A stretch of DNA of 64,000 bases from Torymus aiolomorphi (GCA_036365515.1 CM070873.1:226563876-226627875), one strand, 5' to 3'; counted from the first letter of the stretch, positions 26,574-42,140 are shown. Translations and numbers: made by a program. The notes: generated by a model from the letters alone, not told the origin.

Positions 26574-28492
26574 CCCGTGTGCCGTCTCCAGGAGGGGATT
26601 CCCCGGCGCAAAACACGCAAAGGACTGCCAGCGGCAGACGCCGCCCAGACGATCGCTGGGACATCCATCCTGCCGCTGCAGCCGTGTGTGTCCTCTGCAA
26701 CCTCGTCGGCTCCTCTCGTTGAATTAGGTGCTCGAATGGCTGCACTTTTTTCGGCATGATCTTCTCTTCTTTTAATATTAGGGAATTCCCCCCCCCCCCC
26801 GCCCCACACGGAGGGGGAGTGCTCTTTTTACGGTTGAGGCAAGAAAAATTTTATGCTTTTTCAACGTTTCTCATAATGTCAGTCGTCATAAAACTCTGAA
26901 TTGAAATGGTAACTCCGTAATATAATAAGCACTTTTATAGGAGCTTTCTGGTGAAGCAAAACTTCCTATTATATAAATTGTGTATTTAATAATATTTGTG
27001 TATATTAGTGAAATCAAATGCTACAATAGTTGCAAGCTCTATCTCATTATACTAATCATAACAATACCATTTTTACAAAAACTGAAACTTTATTAACGTT
27101 CTCATGCACTATTTAATTGTCAAAAATTTATTAATAGAGAATTGTCATAGTACACCATCCATCAAGTGGCTTTCCAACATTTTCACCTCCCATCCCCTAG
27201 CTTCGTCAAAAACACTGAGTGCGAACACAGCGGAGCGTGATCCACGACTGGCCGTAAACTGCGCTGGTCGAACTCACAACGTGCGTGCGTGCAGAACTCA
27301 CACGACGAATTCGCGCGGTTAACTTTCGGGTGCGTCGTTTTTCGGCCGTCGCCGCCATGGCGTCGTCGCGACGACGGTCCAAAAAAGCGCAAAAAAGTAC
27401 AACGTCGGTGGAAAAGGCTGTATAAAAGCGCGGAGGGAAGCGCAATAATAAGCTGCGTTCCCGGAAGGGGAAGAAACAAAGAACGGGGGACTAGATAAAA
27501 AATTGTAATATGGAGATTGGATGCGATACGGAATAAGGAGGGAGGAAAAGTGGAAAATGTGAGGGAAGAAAGGAAAATGAAAGGAAAATAGTGCTATCAT
27601 AGCAGCAGATATGATACGGCGTGTCTCGTTTTCATAGGAGCACGTGATATTTGTGTTGGTTTTCTCATACGATTTTGGAAAATGAATTGGGTCTATAATT
27701 GAAAGGATGAGAAAATTTTGTCCTTCAATGTAAACGTGACATTTTACTTGACACATGCAGCACTGCAGATGTTTAAGAAATGACCACGTCAACTTTCGTT
27801 AACGTATAATTTGCTTTAATTTCAGCTGCAAAGTCTAACTTAAAGTGGTTGAGAAAACTACATTGCTAATTAGCTTTACTTTTCGAGCCGTTGCCAAGTG
27901 TGTTAATGAAGTTGGGAAAATAAAGTTACTCGAGGAACATCTTTTAAATGTATAAACTATGGCTTAAGTAATTTCCTAATTACGTACATAAAATTTATCT
28001 GACGTTTTCTCATTTAATCCTATTATATTTGTTACATAAACTATAGAATTAAGGATTTACCATTTTAATTGCTGTTCAAAACATTAGGATGGATAATCAC
28101 AGTAATTTCATCTAAGAAACATTAATGATTGCAGTAATATATAAAATTTCTTTTAATATCAGTCATTTAATATAACTAACATTTGATTTAAGCCCAATTT
28201 TTGTAATCATATTTTTACCCAAAAAAACGTCACGTTATTAATAAATATCGCCTTCTCACTCCACAACACTGAAAATGATGAAATTCTCAATTAACTCCCG
28301 CGGCGACACATGGTGTGCATTAAAAATACCCTTCGCCTCGCATAGAGACTTGCACGACATACACACACACATATACGCATACAGGCCGAGTTATGAGTAT
28401 CGCGAACTGAAACCAAGACCGCGCTGCAAAAAGCGCCAGCTCTATAGCAGATTGGAAAATGACGAGCGGCGCTTGCACTATACATACAGCTT

Positions 28493-28498
<6 letters not shown>

Positions 28499-28527
<29 letters not shown>
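28499..28527 (+). repeat. (CT)n microsatellite
   Basis: About 14 CT dinucleotides directly after TTCTTTTT. It makes a long pyrimidine tract, but no AG acceptor with a downstream exon follows. Confidence 0.9.
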
Positions 28528-28532
<5 letters not shown>

Positions 28533-29188
28533 AGCGTGCGCAGCGGCTGGAAAAAGAGAGAGCGAGGAAGACGCAAAAAAGTCCCTAATAAACAAAGACA
28601 AAGCGATACAGTCGAGAGCCGCGGCGAAGAACGGCGGGGCGGCAGTGCAGAGGGAAAATTAGAGTCTAACGAGGGCAAAAAGTAGCAGCAGCAGCGGCGG
28701 CGGCAGCAGCCGGTGACAGGAGCCGCCTCGCGTTTTTCCCATGGCCACGGCTGCTGCTGCTGCTGTGTTACTCTGCGACCGTTTCTTCTCTTCGATGCGC
28801 GCGAAAAACGCCATCAGCCGCGCCGTCGCCGCGTCGAGCTGCTCCGGTTCTCTGCGGCGCACGCTGCGCCTTTTTTGATGAGCGAAGGGAGGAGAGGAGG
28901 CATGTGTGTCGCGTGTGTATATGTGATGGAATGAGTGCAGTGGCCACTGCGCGGTGATACAGTTGCTGGCTTTGAAGCTGCGCTGCGAGAGGATCTTTTT
29001 CACCCAAACGCAATCGTGACAATGGATTTATCTTGCTCTTATTTTTAGCACGGTGAGGTATTAGCCGGGTAATTGAAATGGAATTTTCAAACGTTCGCTT
29101 AGTTATGCCGCTCTGTCATAATTACAACGACCTCCATTTTCAAGTTTGATTAATTGCGGCCGCGATGTAAAAAGTTTCTTTTTCCGTG

Positions 29189-29325
29189 CACTGAGAGAAA
29201 TTTTTTCTCAAAATATTTATATTTAACATGGCATTATAACTATTAAAATATATATGATAATAGTTACAATGCCATGTTAATAGTTAAAATACCATGTTAA
29301 ATATAAACATATTCTTCTCTCAGTG
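29189..29325 (-). mobile_element. 137-bp MITE, CACTGAG family, copy 2 (inverse orientation)
   Basis: It is exactly the same length as the element at 161-297, and its reverse complement matches that copy with four mismatches in 137 bp by hand alignment. The ends are CACTGAGAGAA and the inverted TTCTCTCAGTG. The flanking dinucleotide is TG on both sides (29187-29188 and 29326-29327) rather than TA. It has no coding capacity. High identity between copies indicates fairly recent activity of an unseen autonomous partner. Confidence 0.85.
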
Positions 29326-29327
29326 TG

Positions 29328-31250
<1,923 letters not shown>

Positions 31251-31259
31251 CGCTGTAAC

Positions 31260-32300
31260 TTTTTCAATTTTTATCCAATTGTTTTCGGACAGCGTTTAAA
31301 ATTTTTCTTTTTTTCAAGATTTTTAGAAAATAATAATATTATGTAGTTTTTTGGATAATTTTTTTTATATCGATTTTTCACTTTTTGAAAAAATAATTTT
31401 CATTTTTTTTTAAATGATAACATTGAGATATTTAAATCATGTGGGAAGCATTCGAAAGAACATTAAAATAGCTATACTTTCTAAAAAAAATTCTCTGTCT
31501 ATCACGGTTCTTTTGTTTTTAACAAAAACGTGTTTCTTTTTTTTAAAGTTTATAACTCCCAAACTAAACGGTCAATTTTTTTTTTTTAAATCATGATAAT
31601 GCAGAATATAAATAGCTATAATCTGTATATATTTGAATCCATTCTGTTGATTAGTTTTTGAGAAAAAAATGGAAAACAAAAAGAAATGAGTTTTGTATGT
31701 CGCACGATAACTGGAGTAAAATTGGCTTAATCGCTTTAAAATTGCTTGTAGGGATAGATTTTTCAGAGATATTTGAGGTTAAACATTTTTTAAGTTTTTT
31801 TCAAACCGTAATTTCTTGAAAACGGTTTGATGTATCAGCTCCAAATTTATATACAATTTTGTATGTGATATAAATAATATGTGTGCGAATTTTCACCAAG
31901 ATCGTACGATTACTTTTTGAAATATTTGATATTGAAAATTTTCGTATTTTACAAAGTTTCTTTCTTGATCGCCTGATAACTAGAGAAAAAAAATCGGTTT
32001 AATCATGTTGAAATTTTGTGGAAATGTAGAATTTATATATTTATTGTATAAGTCCTTTAGGTAAAAGAATTGTCTCATGATTTGTAGAGATATTTAAGGT
32101 TAAAACTTTTTTACGTTTTTTTGATAATCGTAATTTCTAAATGACGACTTCATATAGAAGCTTGAAATTTATAGACTATTTTGTTTGCGATATAGGCAAC
32201 CACTTAATACACTTATTAAAAACTATATTTGCTTAAAATTTCAATAAATTATCTTCATTTGTTTTTGAGAAAAATATTATTTTATTAAAAAGTATAAAAA
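31260..32300. repeat. Degenerate AT-rich tandem repeat, about three units
   Basis: Similar blocks recur at spacings of roughly 260-350 bp. CGATAACTGGAG at 31705 and TGATAACTAGAG at 31974 are each followed by an AGATATTTRAGGTTAAA block, a poly-T block with AATCGTAATTTCT-like sequence, and an ATTTATAnACnATTTTGTnTGnGATATA block. A TTTTTGAGAAA block recurs near 31653 and 32261. The array directly follows the GT repeat. It may be the interior of a transposon or decayed satellite; no family was recognised. Confidence 0.65.
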
Positions 32301-34129
32301 AAGGAATTGATAAATTAGTTTGAGGAAGCTACGTGCCAATGAATTGGCAGTGGTTTTTTGTATCAATCTAGCTTTGGCGAAATCTTAATTCCTTTAATAT
32401 AATTAAATAGTGAAATTGTACATGCATATTATAATCTCTATGAAATTAGCATATAATAAGTGGAGAATAATTTTAGAATCTTATATGAGAAAGAATAATT
32501 CATCAAGATATATATATTTGCGGATTTACTCGACTTAGCTCAGTCCGCATTAATTTTATTAAATTTTTATCCACCTTGAAATTTTCATATGCAATTCTAC
32601 CTGCGTCAAAATTATCTACTACATCAGCCCCCGAACACTTACAAGTTTTATTAAGATTTCATTACTACATCTACGCCAAGTGCTACGACCTGAAACTTCG
32701 TACGCGTAAATCATAAAAGAAGTAAATTACATCCGAGGCGAGAACACCTCGGTCAAGATATATAGCGAGCGAGATAGACGAATAAAGAAAGAGCTAGAGG
32801 GAGAGATATCCAGGAATCATCTCCCCGAGGAGTTGGTCCTTCATCGGAGTGGAATTAAGGATGCGCGTTAAGGTTCTCGCCTCGAGCGTCCCGTGTTTTC
32901 ACGCTCGATCGGGGCGCCGATAAATCTCGCTCATCTCCGGCGCACGCGCGCGAGATCGAGGGGTGAAAAATGGAGACGGAGAAAATTTCCGAAAGGCCCG
33001 CGAGAAGAGCGGACCAGAGGGGGACGAAAGCTATCGCAGCGCGCGCACGACTGATCGCACGGATATAGAAAAATAACTTTCAGCCGCGAGTAGTTTACCG
33101 AAAATTAAGTCGTTCCATAAACGAAATCGTTACTTACAGAGCTAATTAGTTTTTATATATAAGTCAACTAGTTTGTTGTGTAGTGCAATATAGCTAATCA
33201 AGTGTACCATACAGTAAAGAAAAGTATTTTTTCATAAACGCCAATACGAACGTGAAACTACGAGACCATCCTACATAAACTTTCTCGACCGCACAAACGC
33301 ATAGAAAGCTCGAGTGAAATTTCATTCTAATCTGGGAAAAAATATGGCGCGCATTCCTTCATAAGATTTTATTATTTCATCGCGAATGCTCTAGCGGCGC
33401 GCGCGAGTTTCATCGTCGAAACAAGCGCGTTAAGAAGTAATAATCCTACTTGGCGTCATCTTCATGTGGCCCGGAAGGCTTCTTTTGAATGCGCGTAGAT
33501 GAAATTCCCCGCGCGCTATTGCCCGAGTGTATATATGCGCGTGCCTTTTTCTCCGACACGCGTGGGTGCGCGCGCGCGCACACATATATATACGAAATGA
33601 AATTACTCCGGTAAGGGGATAGGCGACACGAGCGCGAATGTAGTGCAAAAAGGACGGAATAAGTGAGAGAAAGGGGAACAGAGAGATAGAAAGAGTGAGA
33701 GAAAGAGGGGGAAATTCGCCGAGTGGAAGGATGAAATTTGAATTCAACGAAATTTACTCTGTTGCACCGTCAAGTGCCAATCCACGCCCTGTCGCTCGCT
33801 CCCTCTCTCTCTCCCTTCCTCTCACGCACACTTCTGTACCGCGCTCGCACGGCGCTCTTTGCCCACTTTTTACACACTCGCGCACAAAGAATGCGCCGTG
33901 AAGTGCGCGGCAGGTGCTGATGTCAACTGCGCGCGAGCGTTACATTCTATTCTGTTTGTTTTCAAACGAATGTGCGTATCTACGCTCTACCGTAACAATA
34001 TAGTTAGTTTGCATTTTCAAACGAATTATAGGTATTACATTTCAGCCTATTTTTTACGAAAATAATGAATTATTTGAAAAAGCATTATTTTTTAAATTTA
34101 GAAAATTATCAATTAGTTGCGAATAACTG
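32301..34129. other. Intronic sequence, no gene seen
   Basis: AT-rich to about 32700, CpG-rich at 32720-33060, AT-rich near 33080-33260, CpG-rich with GA and CT simple repeats at 33350-33950, then AT-rich. Nothing gene-like could be supported. Confidence 0.5.
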
Positions 34130-34324
34130 CATATTTGAAATTCCGAACGTTCATAATGAACGAAATATTAACTTAAAGTTTCTAATTTTTGTTAGAATTC
34201 GTTGGAGTCGTTTTATAGATACAGTTATTATCAGTTTTTAAATGTATTAAATAGCCGAATTCGGTTAAATCTGAAAATGGCATAAATCTTTCGTTCATTA
34301 TGAACGTTCGAAGTTTCAAGTACC
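34130..34324. mobile_element. About 195-bp foldback MITE with palindromic TIRs
   Basis: TTGAAATTCCGAACGTTCAT at 34135-34154 is matched inverted at the right end (ending 34319) over about 31 bp with two mismatches. Each TIR itself contains the near-palindrome CGTTCATAATGAACG. The 10-mer CGAATAACTG occurs on both sides as a direct repeat (34120-34129 and 34325-34334), consistent with a 10-bp target duplication of Mutator-like size. A mutated 8-bp hAT-type duplication is an alternative. It has no coding capacity. Confidence 0.7.
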
Positions 34325-34334
34325 CGAATAACTG

Positions 34335-37300
34335 TAGATCATTATTTGCTTAGAACTGTGTCAGGTTTGCGTAATATTTTTACTGTAATTAGTAAATTAC
34401 ATGGTAACACACTTCGTCGCAGCGGGTCTAATTGAAGAAAATTGACCCGAGAAAAATGGAGCGCAATAAACGTTGTACATTTTTCTCAAGCCGTTTAATC
34501 TTCAAAGAAGTCGTAACTCATTTCAAAGACATCTCTCACTAAAACTCGTTAAAACTAATATAAAATTTTACGCGTTTAATATATACGACTTAATATAAAA
34601 TTCCATGATGTCAAACCGACTTTACAAATTTTCACCATCAAAAACCAAAACTTCGCCGCATCTACGCAAAAAAAGAGGAGACAAAAGCTCGCTCGCACCC
34701 CCTCGAAGAGCCGTTGAAAGTAAATAAAAAGAAAACTTGGCTCTTCTCTCTTTCTCTCTCTCTCGCTCTCGTCGACACCCTCCGCGCCTCGCTGCACATC
34801 TGCTTCGCGACGCCTCCTCCTGGCCTTCCTCGCCGTTACACGCGCTCGCGCAACAAAGTGTATCACGTGTATACAACACAGACACACACTCGCTCGCGTG
34901 TATAACCACAGCTCGGCAACGCATGCATATAGTCGCGTGCTCCACACGTGCGCGCTGCTCCGTAGGCAGCCGGCATGAGCCGCGAGGAGGTGGCACGACG
35001 CCTCGGCTCTGGTATATATACGTATAGACACTGTATACACGCGCTCTTCTCACGTCTCTCTCTCTCTCCCTCCCTCCCTCCAAATTTATTCACCGCGAAA
35101 AGTTGCCACTGGACGACGATGACGGCGGCGGCGCCGAAGCGTCGCGGTCCGCCGCCTTCCGTATGCACCCCGGCGCAATTTCCCGCGTCCGTTAATTAGA
35201 GAGTGCGATTATAACTGCCGCGCCACGAACGTATATATACGTGCGGCGCGTGCGTGCGTGTGAGACGAGGGTTGAATGGTTCCGGGGGATGAATGGAAGC
35301 GCCGGCGCGTCGGCGCCTCGCTTTTTTCTTTCCGCGCCCGCGCGTGGGGGGAATTTTCTTTATTTTTCGACTTCTCGCGCCGAACAAAGACGCGCGCGTC
35401 TGGAGACGGGCTTTTCTGCACGCGCGACGCCCGCGCAGCTACTTCATTTCGTAAACTATTATGTCTTTTGCGTTGTTGGAGAGGAGACGTCGGGGTATAA
35501 GTTTCCGTTTGAAGTGCACGGAAAAGCCGCTTACTCTTCGCGAAAGCGCGCCTTATGGATATGGGCTTTTAAGAGGATATTGTGCCATGGAAGTCTGTTG
35601 TATCAATGTTGCTTCGCAGTAATGGTTTTTTTATCGTACGAAAGTTTTGTAAGAAGAGGTGTTTACGAGTTAGTACAACACACATTTTAAATATGAAAGT
35701 CGCATAATAAGTCTAGCTAATGCATTGTATAACGAGCTCAATTTAGTTTTTAGAGAGAGAGAGAGAGAGAGAGCATACATTAAATCTTTAAAAGATGGTG
35801 ACGAGATAACCCAGTGTACAAAAACGTTTTGCATACTAATGTTCTTAAGAGTGAAAAAAAAGAATAACTCGCGTAGTCTTCAAATATTTTTTCTTATCGA
35901 GTATAATCCATTATTAAAATTGTTCAATTAAAGCAGAGGCCCGCGGTCATAACTATAAATAACGTTTCTTCTAATATTAAATTCCTATTGCGAAATTTTA
36001 CCGCGCCTCCTCGCGCTTTTTCCTCTCGGCCTCTTCCCCCAGTGCGGAGCGGCCGCGCCGTCCTCTCGCCAACTACAAGAAAGAACATTCCAGCCGGTGG
36101 AGCCGGGCAAAGTGTACACGCAATTATCTCGAGTACCCCCAAGGAAAGTATAAGAACGTCGCAGGCGCGCGCGCGTCTACGGCGGGTCTTAAAAAGAAAA
36201 TCTACTTAACGAGCCTTTCGCGTTCATCGGCTCGCCGATGACTACTCAACGGCTATACGCGCGCGGCGGCTAGTTTTCGCAAGACCCACAAAGACTCTTC
36301 GCTTACAGGGAGCACCGCGCGCAAGTACTTGGCCCCGAGCACCAGGCGACTATGTATATATCGAGCGGAGAGTCTGAGGTGAGAGTGTCCCTGCTGTCGA
36401 TCGCCTTACGAGGAAGAAAGAGAGAGAATGAAGCAAAAAAAGCGAGCCCGAAAGAGACGAGGATTTTTCAGACGAGGGGAGGAGCTTTATGGCGCGGAAT
36501 ATTTTCGTTTAATAAACGCGCGAAAAAATATCGCTGCGGCGTGGGCCGTTAAATACCTGTAAAATAATTAAGTAGCCTGGCTAATGAGTTTGCGTAATAA
36601 GTTGTTAACTATTTCTGATGGTTTTTTGCTTCTATACAGCTGCGAAGGATCGTATATACCGAAGACCATCTTAAAAGTTGGAATTAGATTTTGGGATGTG
36701 AAAAATAATTTATAGGAGAAAATTTGTAGTATATAGGCAGTGGGTAACATGATAACTACATCTTGTAAAGCGCGGTGTATAAATTAGCCCTAAAAACTGT
36801 TTTATAGCAAAAAGTTACTCTTTATGTCGCTATTAAATTAGTAAACGTGAAAATTGGAGTAAGAATTAACTTTCATTACACATAAATCATGAAATTAATT
36901 CTTCTATTGTTTGAAAAAGTTACGTGATGAATATCTGGAAAAAGCCTCATAAACATTACAAAACAATTTTTTCCCTCTGTGGTTTGGCTTTACACGACAG
37001 CTTTTGGCACGCGATTCGAAAAGACGAGAGGAAAACGACCCTTTTTTGCGGTCGTCTCCTTCGCTCGGGTAACTTTGGTTTTCGCTCCGAGCTCTTCTCT
37101 TATTTCCTTCTCGGCGATTCTTACGCTCTTTTTCGTCAGGCTTCCGCACTCTTTTCTCTTTATATACGCGCGCGATTCATGCCAAAAGTTTTTAGAGTCT
37201 CGTAAACAAATAGCTTTATTTGTGCCATTTTTCAGAGCCCTTTCCCTCATCATCAATGCATTTTTTTGCACTTTTCTTCTTGTAGTATCATAAATGTCAA

Positions 37301-40300
37301 TTTGCTACTGGCAATTAGTTTGCAATGGAAGAAACCAAGTGGACAAAAAATAAATGTTAACTAAATTGAAATATCGATTTAAATTATAAAATGCTTTTCA
37401 TGTCTCGTTTACTCATTATTCCAATATTCTCCTCTAAAAGTTCACAAGCGAGTACTGTTTCATTTTAAGATCATTATTGCATATGCAAGATTCCTCGCAC
37501 GGTATAGACATGCCTTTACTTTCTCCAGTTATAAATTTTGTAAGCACGTATCAAAGCTGCTCCTCACGCTCTCGTTCCTCCAGCTATTATATGTCGAAGT
37601 TTTCTAGCAGTGAACATATGTGTCACTGAATGTGATGGTAATTGCATGAGGTCATAAACTATGATTATTTTCATGTCGTTTCCAAAATATGATTTTCGTT
37701 TTTTGAACGTTATATAAAACGTATTACATAACTTTCTATTTTTACATTTATTAAATTCAGACACAGGCAGTAAAAACACGGTCTACAAAAAGTTGCTGTT
37801 ATGTTTACGTATTTTTTTTAGATCCGCTGCAAGGATGAAGTGTCGCGCCATTTCTGTTTCCGCTTCCATCATTCTTCCAGCCGTCTTCATTCTCCTTCGT
37901 TTTTCAGATTGCGAAAGTTACGCCGGAGAAAAATTCCTTCACAAGTGGAGGAGACTCTTCGTATTTTCTATTTGTGCACATCCAGACGGAAACTGGGTCT
38001 TTTTACCTGTCCTTTATACATCCGCGCGAGAAATTTCGGCACACTTGTCTTATACATATATAGGTATATAGAGCGAGGTGCACTGGCACAGCGGCGCAGC
38101 AGACGCGAAAAGAAAGACAAAGTTTTGTTATCGCAGCTTAACCGGCTCGCAAAACTACAACGGCGGGAAATAACTTTTCAAATGGATCTGACGACCATGC
38201 GGACGTCTTATATCACCCAGCAAATATTTACGGCCCCCGGATTTCGTGCTGCGTATGTGTGCATGTGTGTGGACAGCGATCTTCCTCTCTCTCTCTTTCG
38301 CTCATCCTTTTCGCTCCACCCTCTTCGCGCTGTAGTGCGCTAGAGAAGACTGGAGAGCTCGTGGCTCTGCACTTTACCTCGAGATGATCAATAACATAAA
38401 ACTCGATCGCTCGGGGTACTCCCGAGAGCTTGTTTCTTCTCTTCTCTTTTTTTTTGACGAGCCTCTTAGGGAAGATTTAAGCCGCCGTGAAAAGAAGTGC
38501 ATTGCGCTTATTTTTCCTCGCGCGGAAATATTGCGCTCAGCCGTGGCGGAGTAACTGCAATGGAGTGCCTCCGACATTTTGTACTATTTAGAGTCGTGGT
38601 TGCACGGATGATGCACCTGCGTGAGATATGGTTAATTGCGAGTGTAGCAGGGGGAAAAAGTGTAGCTAACGAGTAATACTTATTAGATAAATCAATACAT
38701 TGATTGCATAATCCTTTTTTTGTTTGAAAGTTATGTGAAGCTATTAACGTTTAGGTCATGTAAATAAAACGTCTGTTAATCTCCCAGCCGTTCCCATTGG
38801 TTTGTCGGCAATCTCGATTTGAAAAATGTTAATCGTGTTTTGCTAACAAAGTCGTAACATAAATTCCGCAAGGGAATCCTATTTATGACTATACAAGAAT
38901 TCATAGACGTTTACCGTGTTGAACCTACTACTAAGCCTTTATTTTCATCATTTATTTCATGACTCATACCTCCATTAATGGAAACCGTATTGAGATAAAA
39001 TAGACGCAGTTACGCTTTACTTTACATAAGTATAACGTATCGAGAATTATTTAATCACTATCCGCACACTTTTATGACGTGATTCAATGAAACTTTAAGT
39101 TTCCATTACCATCGCAAACACCTGTAAGCGAAGTATGTCAGCTCACGCTTTCACCGAGAAACCACGATCATCCCAGCGCCGCCTCGCGTCATGGGAAAAA
39201 CCAGAACAAAGAAAGTCCGTGTCTAACTCCTCTCGTAGTACACATAAGCGAAAGTCAAAAATTGAGGCTCGTCCGCCTACGTCGGTTGACCTCGCATCAC
39301 ACCCGATGACGAAACCTCATCGCGTCGACCTTATAAGAAATGCGCATTAAATATTCGCACTTCTGCCTACCTGTATATATATGATACCCCTTCTACCATT
39401 CACGCGCCAGGCTAAAGCAGGCGATCAGTCTCACGCGCGCTCGCTCAAGCCCCTAATGAATCGAGTCCGATAAATCGTAATCGCCGTCGTGGACTAATAA
39501 CCGCTAAAGCTCAGCGTACGAGAGGGAGAGAGGTGAGCCGGCTGCTGGATATCCGACAAAGCTGCCGCGCGTGCACGCGTGGGGGATTACGCGAAAGAGC
39601 CTCTCGCGCGCGCGCGCGGGGAAAGCCCGCGTGCTATGCAACGCTCGCTCGTGGACCGGAAATGGAAGCCCATAAAGCGGTAATGGCGCTTCCATGCGCG
39701 ATTTACGAGCCTTTCCCGAGCGAAGGATCATTATGCCAGTGCGCTCTGATCGATACTACGTATATATGGAACACACCGTCGACGCGGTCGCGGCCAGCTT
39801 CTCCTGTCGCCGCGCGTGTTGTCTCGCCAGTGCGTGATAATATAATGGGAACCAGGTGCGGCCCCGCTGCTCCTCGACGATGTATCGTGCACGCCATATG
39901 GCCGGTATATAAGCAAACGACAGCGGAGAGACACAACTATAGCGCTGCTTTTCTCACGTTTTGCCGTTCGCAGAAAAGACTCGATCGCCGATTCACGCTG
40001 TCGCGCGGGACACGTTGTTTTGTCGACTTGAACTGTCCTTTCGCGGATCGTTAGCGTCGCTTTCTGCTCCGTTAAATCGCTGGTTATTATCGTTACTCGC
40101 GCGGTGAATCGGCACAAATTCCGATATAGAGATATTATATAAACCTTCGTTGTTTATTTTGCAAAACATCATCGGGGCCGAGGTCAAAAAAAGAATGTAT
40201 ACAGCGGGTCGTTAGCACGATCTATATAAACCTCTGCCCCGATCAGATTAATAGCGCGCGCGATCGGAAACAGACATTAACAGTCAAAGATTAATACCTC

Positions 40301-42140
40301 AACCGCTAATTTCAAGTTAGAAATGCTCGCACTTCGACTCGGCTCTGTCTCTCTCACAGAGCTGCAATCTCGCATTATAAATCTCCGGCCGTAAAGTTCA
40401 AGATCGACGAGGGAAGATTTACCGCGCGCCGTAAAAATAACGACTAGGCGTAGGCGATTAATTTGCGCGTGACTGCGAGCTAGGCGGAGCGAGCGATGAG
40501 GATCGGCGCGCGCTCGCCTGGAATTTCTCTCTCTACCTCCGTCTGCGCGCTTGGAACGCGCGCACCTCCAGACACGCATCGCGCGAGGAAGTCCGAACGG
40601 GGACAAACGAAAGGGAGAGGGTGTATATGCAGTGCACTTGTCGTTTATACACACACAGCGCCGCGACTTCTCATCCGTATACGCATACATGCGCCCGACC
40701 AAGCCAGAAGAATGACTGGCACGTGAATGCCAGAACGCTCGCATATATATGTACACGGGGCGCGGGAAATAAAGCGACTATTATTCCGCGCGATTCAGTT
40801 GCCAGAGGGAAAAAGAGAGCGAGAGAGGCAGAGGGATCCGATATGGGCGTATATAAGCGCCCAAGGGGACTCCTGGAAAATATCGAGAAAACGAGGTCAA
40901 GCTCTCGGGAAAAGGGGCTCGCAGATGATTGCATCGGGGCACTGTGTGGGTGTGTGTGTGTCGTGCGCGTGTCCTCATTTTTTCTCGTCTCGCTTGTGTT
41001 CTTTCGCGCGCCTCTGCGTTCTTTCTTCGTCCTTTGCTTTTTGTACACACTGCTGCTGCTGCTACTGCTACAGGGCAGAGCGAGTCTGTTGGTCTGTATT
41101 ATTGGTGCGGGGGATTTTTTTCCCCATCGCGGCGCGGGTGTTGTGTTCCTTTATTCCGCGCCCGGGACGCTGAATTTTTCCCGATAGCCTTTTTTTCTAT
41201 ATGCGCCCGCGTATGGTTTTTAATTAAAACGGAAAAGTTTAATTATTGTTCTGTGAGCAAGCGCGTTCATTGTGCATCGATTCTTTGGCGGTATCCTCGT
41301 TTTGGAAAACACTTTCAGCGTTAAATTGAAAGCCAAATTTCGCTGCGCCGCGCTATGAAAATATTTGCTGTGAATAAAAATTGTACAGGCAATCTAATCC
41401 CTTATAGGTTTTGTTGGCGCGGGAGTATAGTTTTTTAATTACTGCCATATTTCTACAAAGTAAACGTTTTCTGAAAGGAAATATATATCGGCCGCATCGA
41501 TCGAGCCATTCGCGCAAAAACTTCCGCGACGCAATTTATGTATACGGAGGACGAAATTCCCGATGGCTCGAGATCCGGTCTCCCTCTGCCATACAGGATC
41601 TCGCTCTTTCAAAGTTGCCATTTTAGAAAAATTCCAGTGCGCTCGGAGAGTCAAGTTCAAGACTCGCGACGAGCCATATTGGTCCGCGGATATACCGTTG
41701 GCAGTCGCCTTTTCCTGCGAAACTCGCCGTTCCGCGTGCGCCCGAGACCTTTTCAATGGATTGTGGTTCGCCTTCGCGAAAGCCGGCGTTTTTCTCGCTC
41801 CTCGCGCGCTCGCATTGCCGCCGCGAGCGGCAAACTCTTTCAATTCGCGCGCCAGTTTGCCCGACACTTGCGGGAGCGAGAAAGAACGTTGCTCCCGCAG
41901 TAGTTTTCTGCGGTAGGAGAGAGGAGATTTCAATTGGCTACACAACTCTTTTTGTGCGCATTTAATCGTCTGCGATTCACGAAAATGTTACGGTTGAATT
42001 GCTCGGATGTTTTGCGTAACTTGTTTTTCATTGAAATAGACTGATTTAATTCCACTGGCTTATATATATGTTTACTCGAAAACACAGGTCAATCACGTTA
42101 AAATATGTTATTCCTTTCACATGCATTATAATTTATAAAG
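34335..42140. other. Intronic sequence upstream of RP2, no gene seen
   Basis: CpG-rich blocks lie at about 34640-35600, 36000-36550, 37000-37200, 37800-38600, 39140-41200 and 41460-41970. AT-rich troughs lie at 35620-35980, 36560-36960, 37260-37780, 38640-39120, 41210-41460 and 41980-42140. Open frames up to 188 codons (40621-41187) are translations of GC- and CT-rich sequence with no recognisable domain. No exon or ratchet site was found in these 7.8 kb. Confidence 0.5.
35752..35773 (+). repeat. (GA)11 microsatellite
   Basis: Eleven perfect GA dinucleotides in an AT-rich trough. Confidence 0.9.

Larger units (their letters stand above)
25556..29188. other. Intronic sequence, no gene seen
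   Basis: AT-rich sequence at 25560-26220, CpG-rich at 26260-26830 with a CT repeat and a poly-C run near 26787-26800, an AT-rich trough at 26830-27170, a GC-rich stretch near 27180-27500, AT-rich at 27600-28270, then CpG-rich at 28290-29030. TATAAAA at 27421-27427 is TATA-like without an initiator. A 3' splice-like TTTAATTTCAG ending 27825 has no partner 5' site nearby. No exon was supported. Confidence 0.5.

Noticed and set aside
32041..32067. AGTCCTTTAG|GTAAAA
   Set aside because: Short pyrimidine tract and weak donor within the AT-rich tandem repeat.
40621..41187. 188-codon plus-strand open frame (and 198 codons minus at 18704-19300)
   Set aside because: The translations are runs of Ser/Leu/Arg/Cys from CT, GT and CG repeats, with no conserved motif and overlapping frames on both strands.
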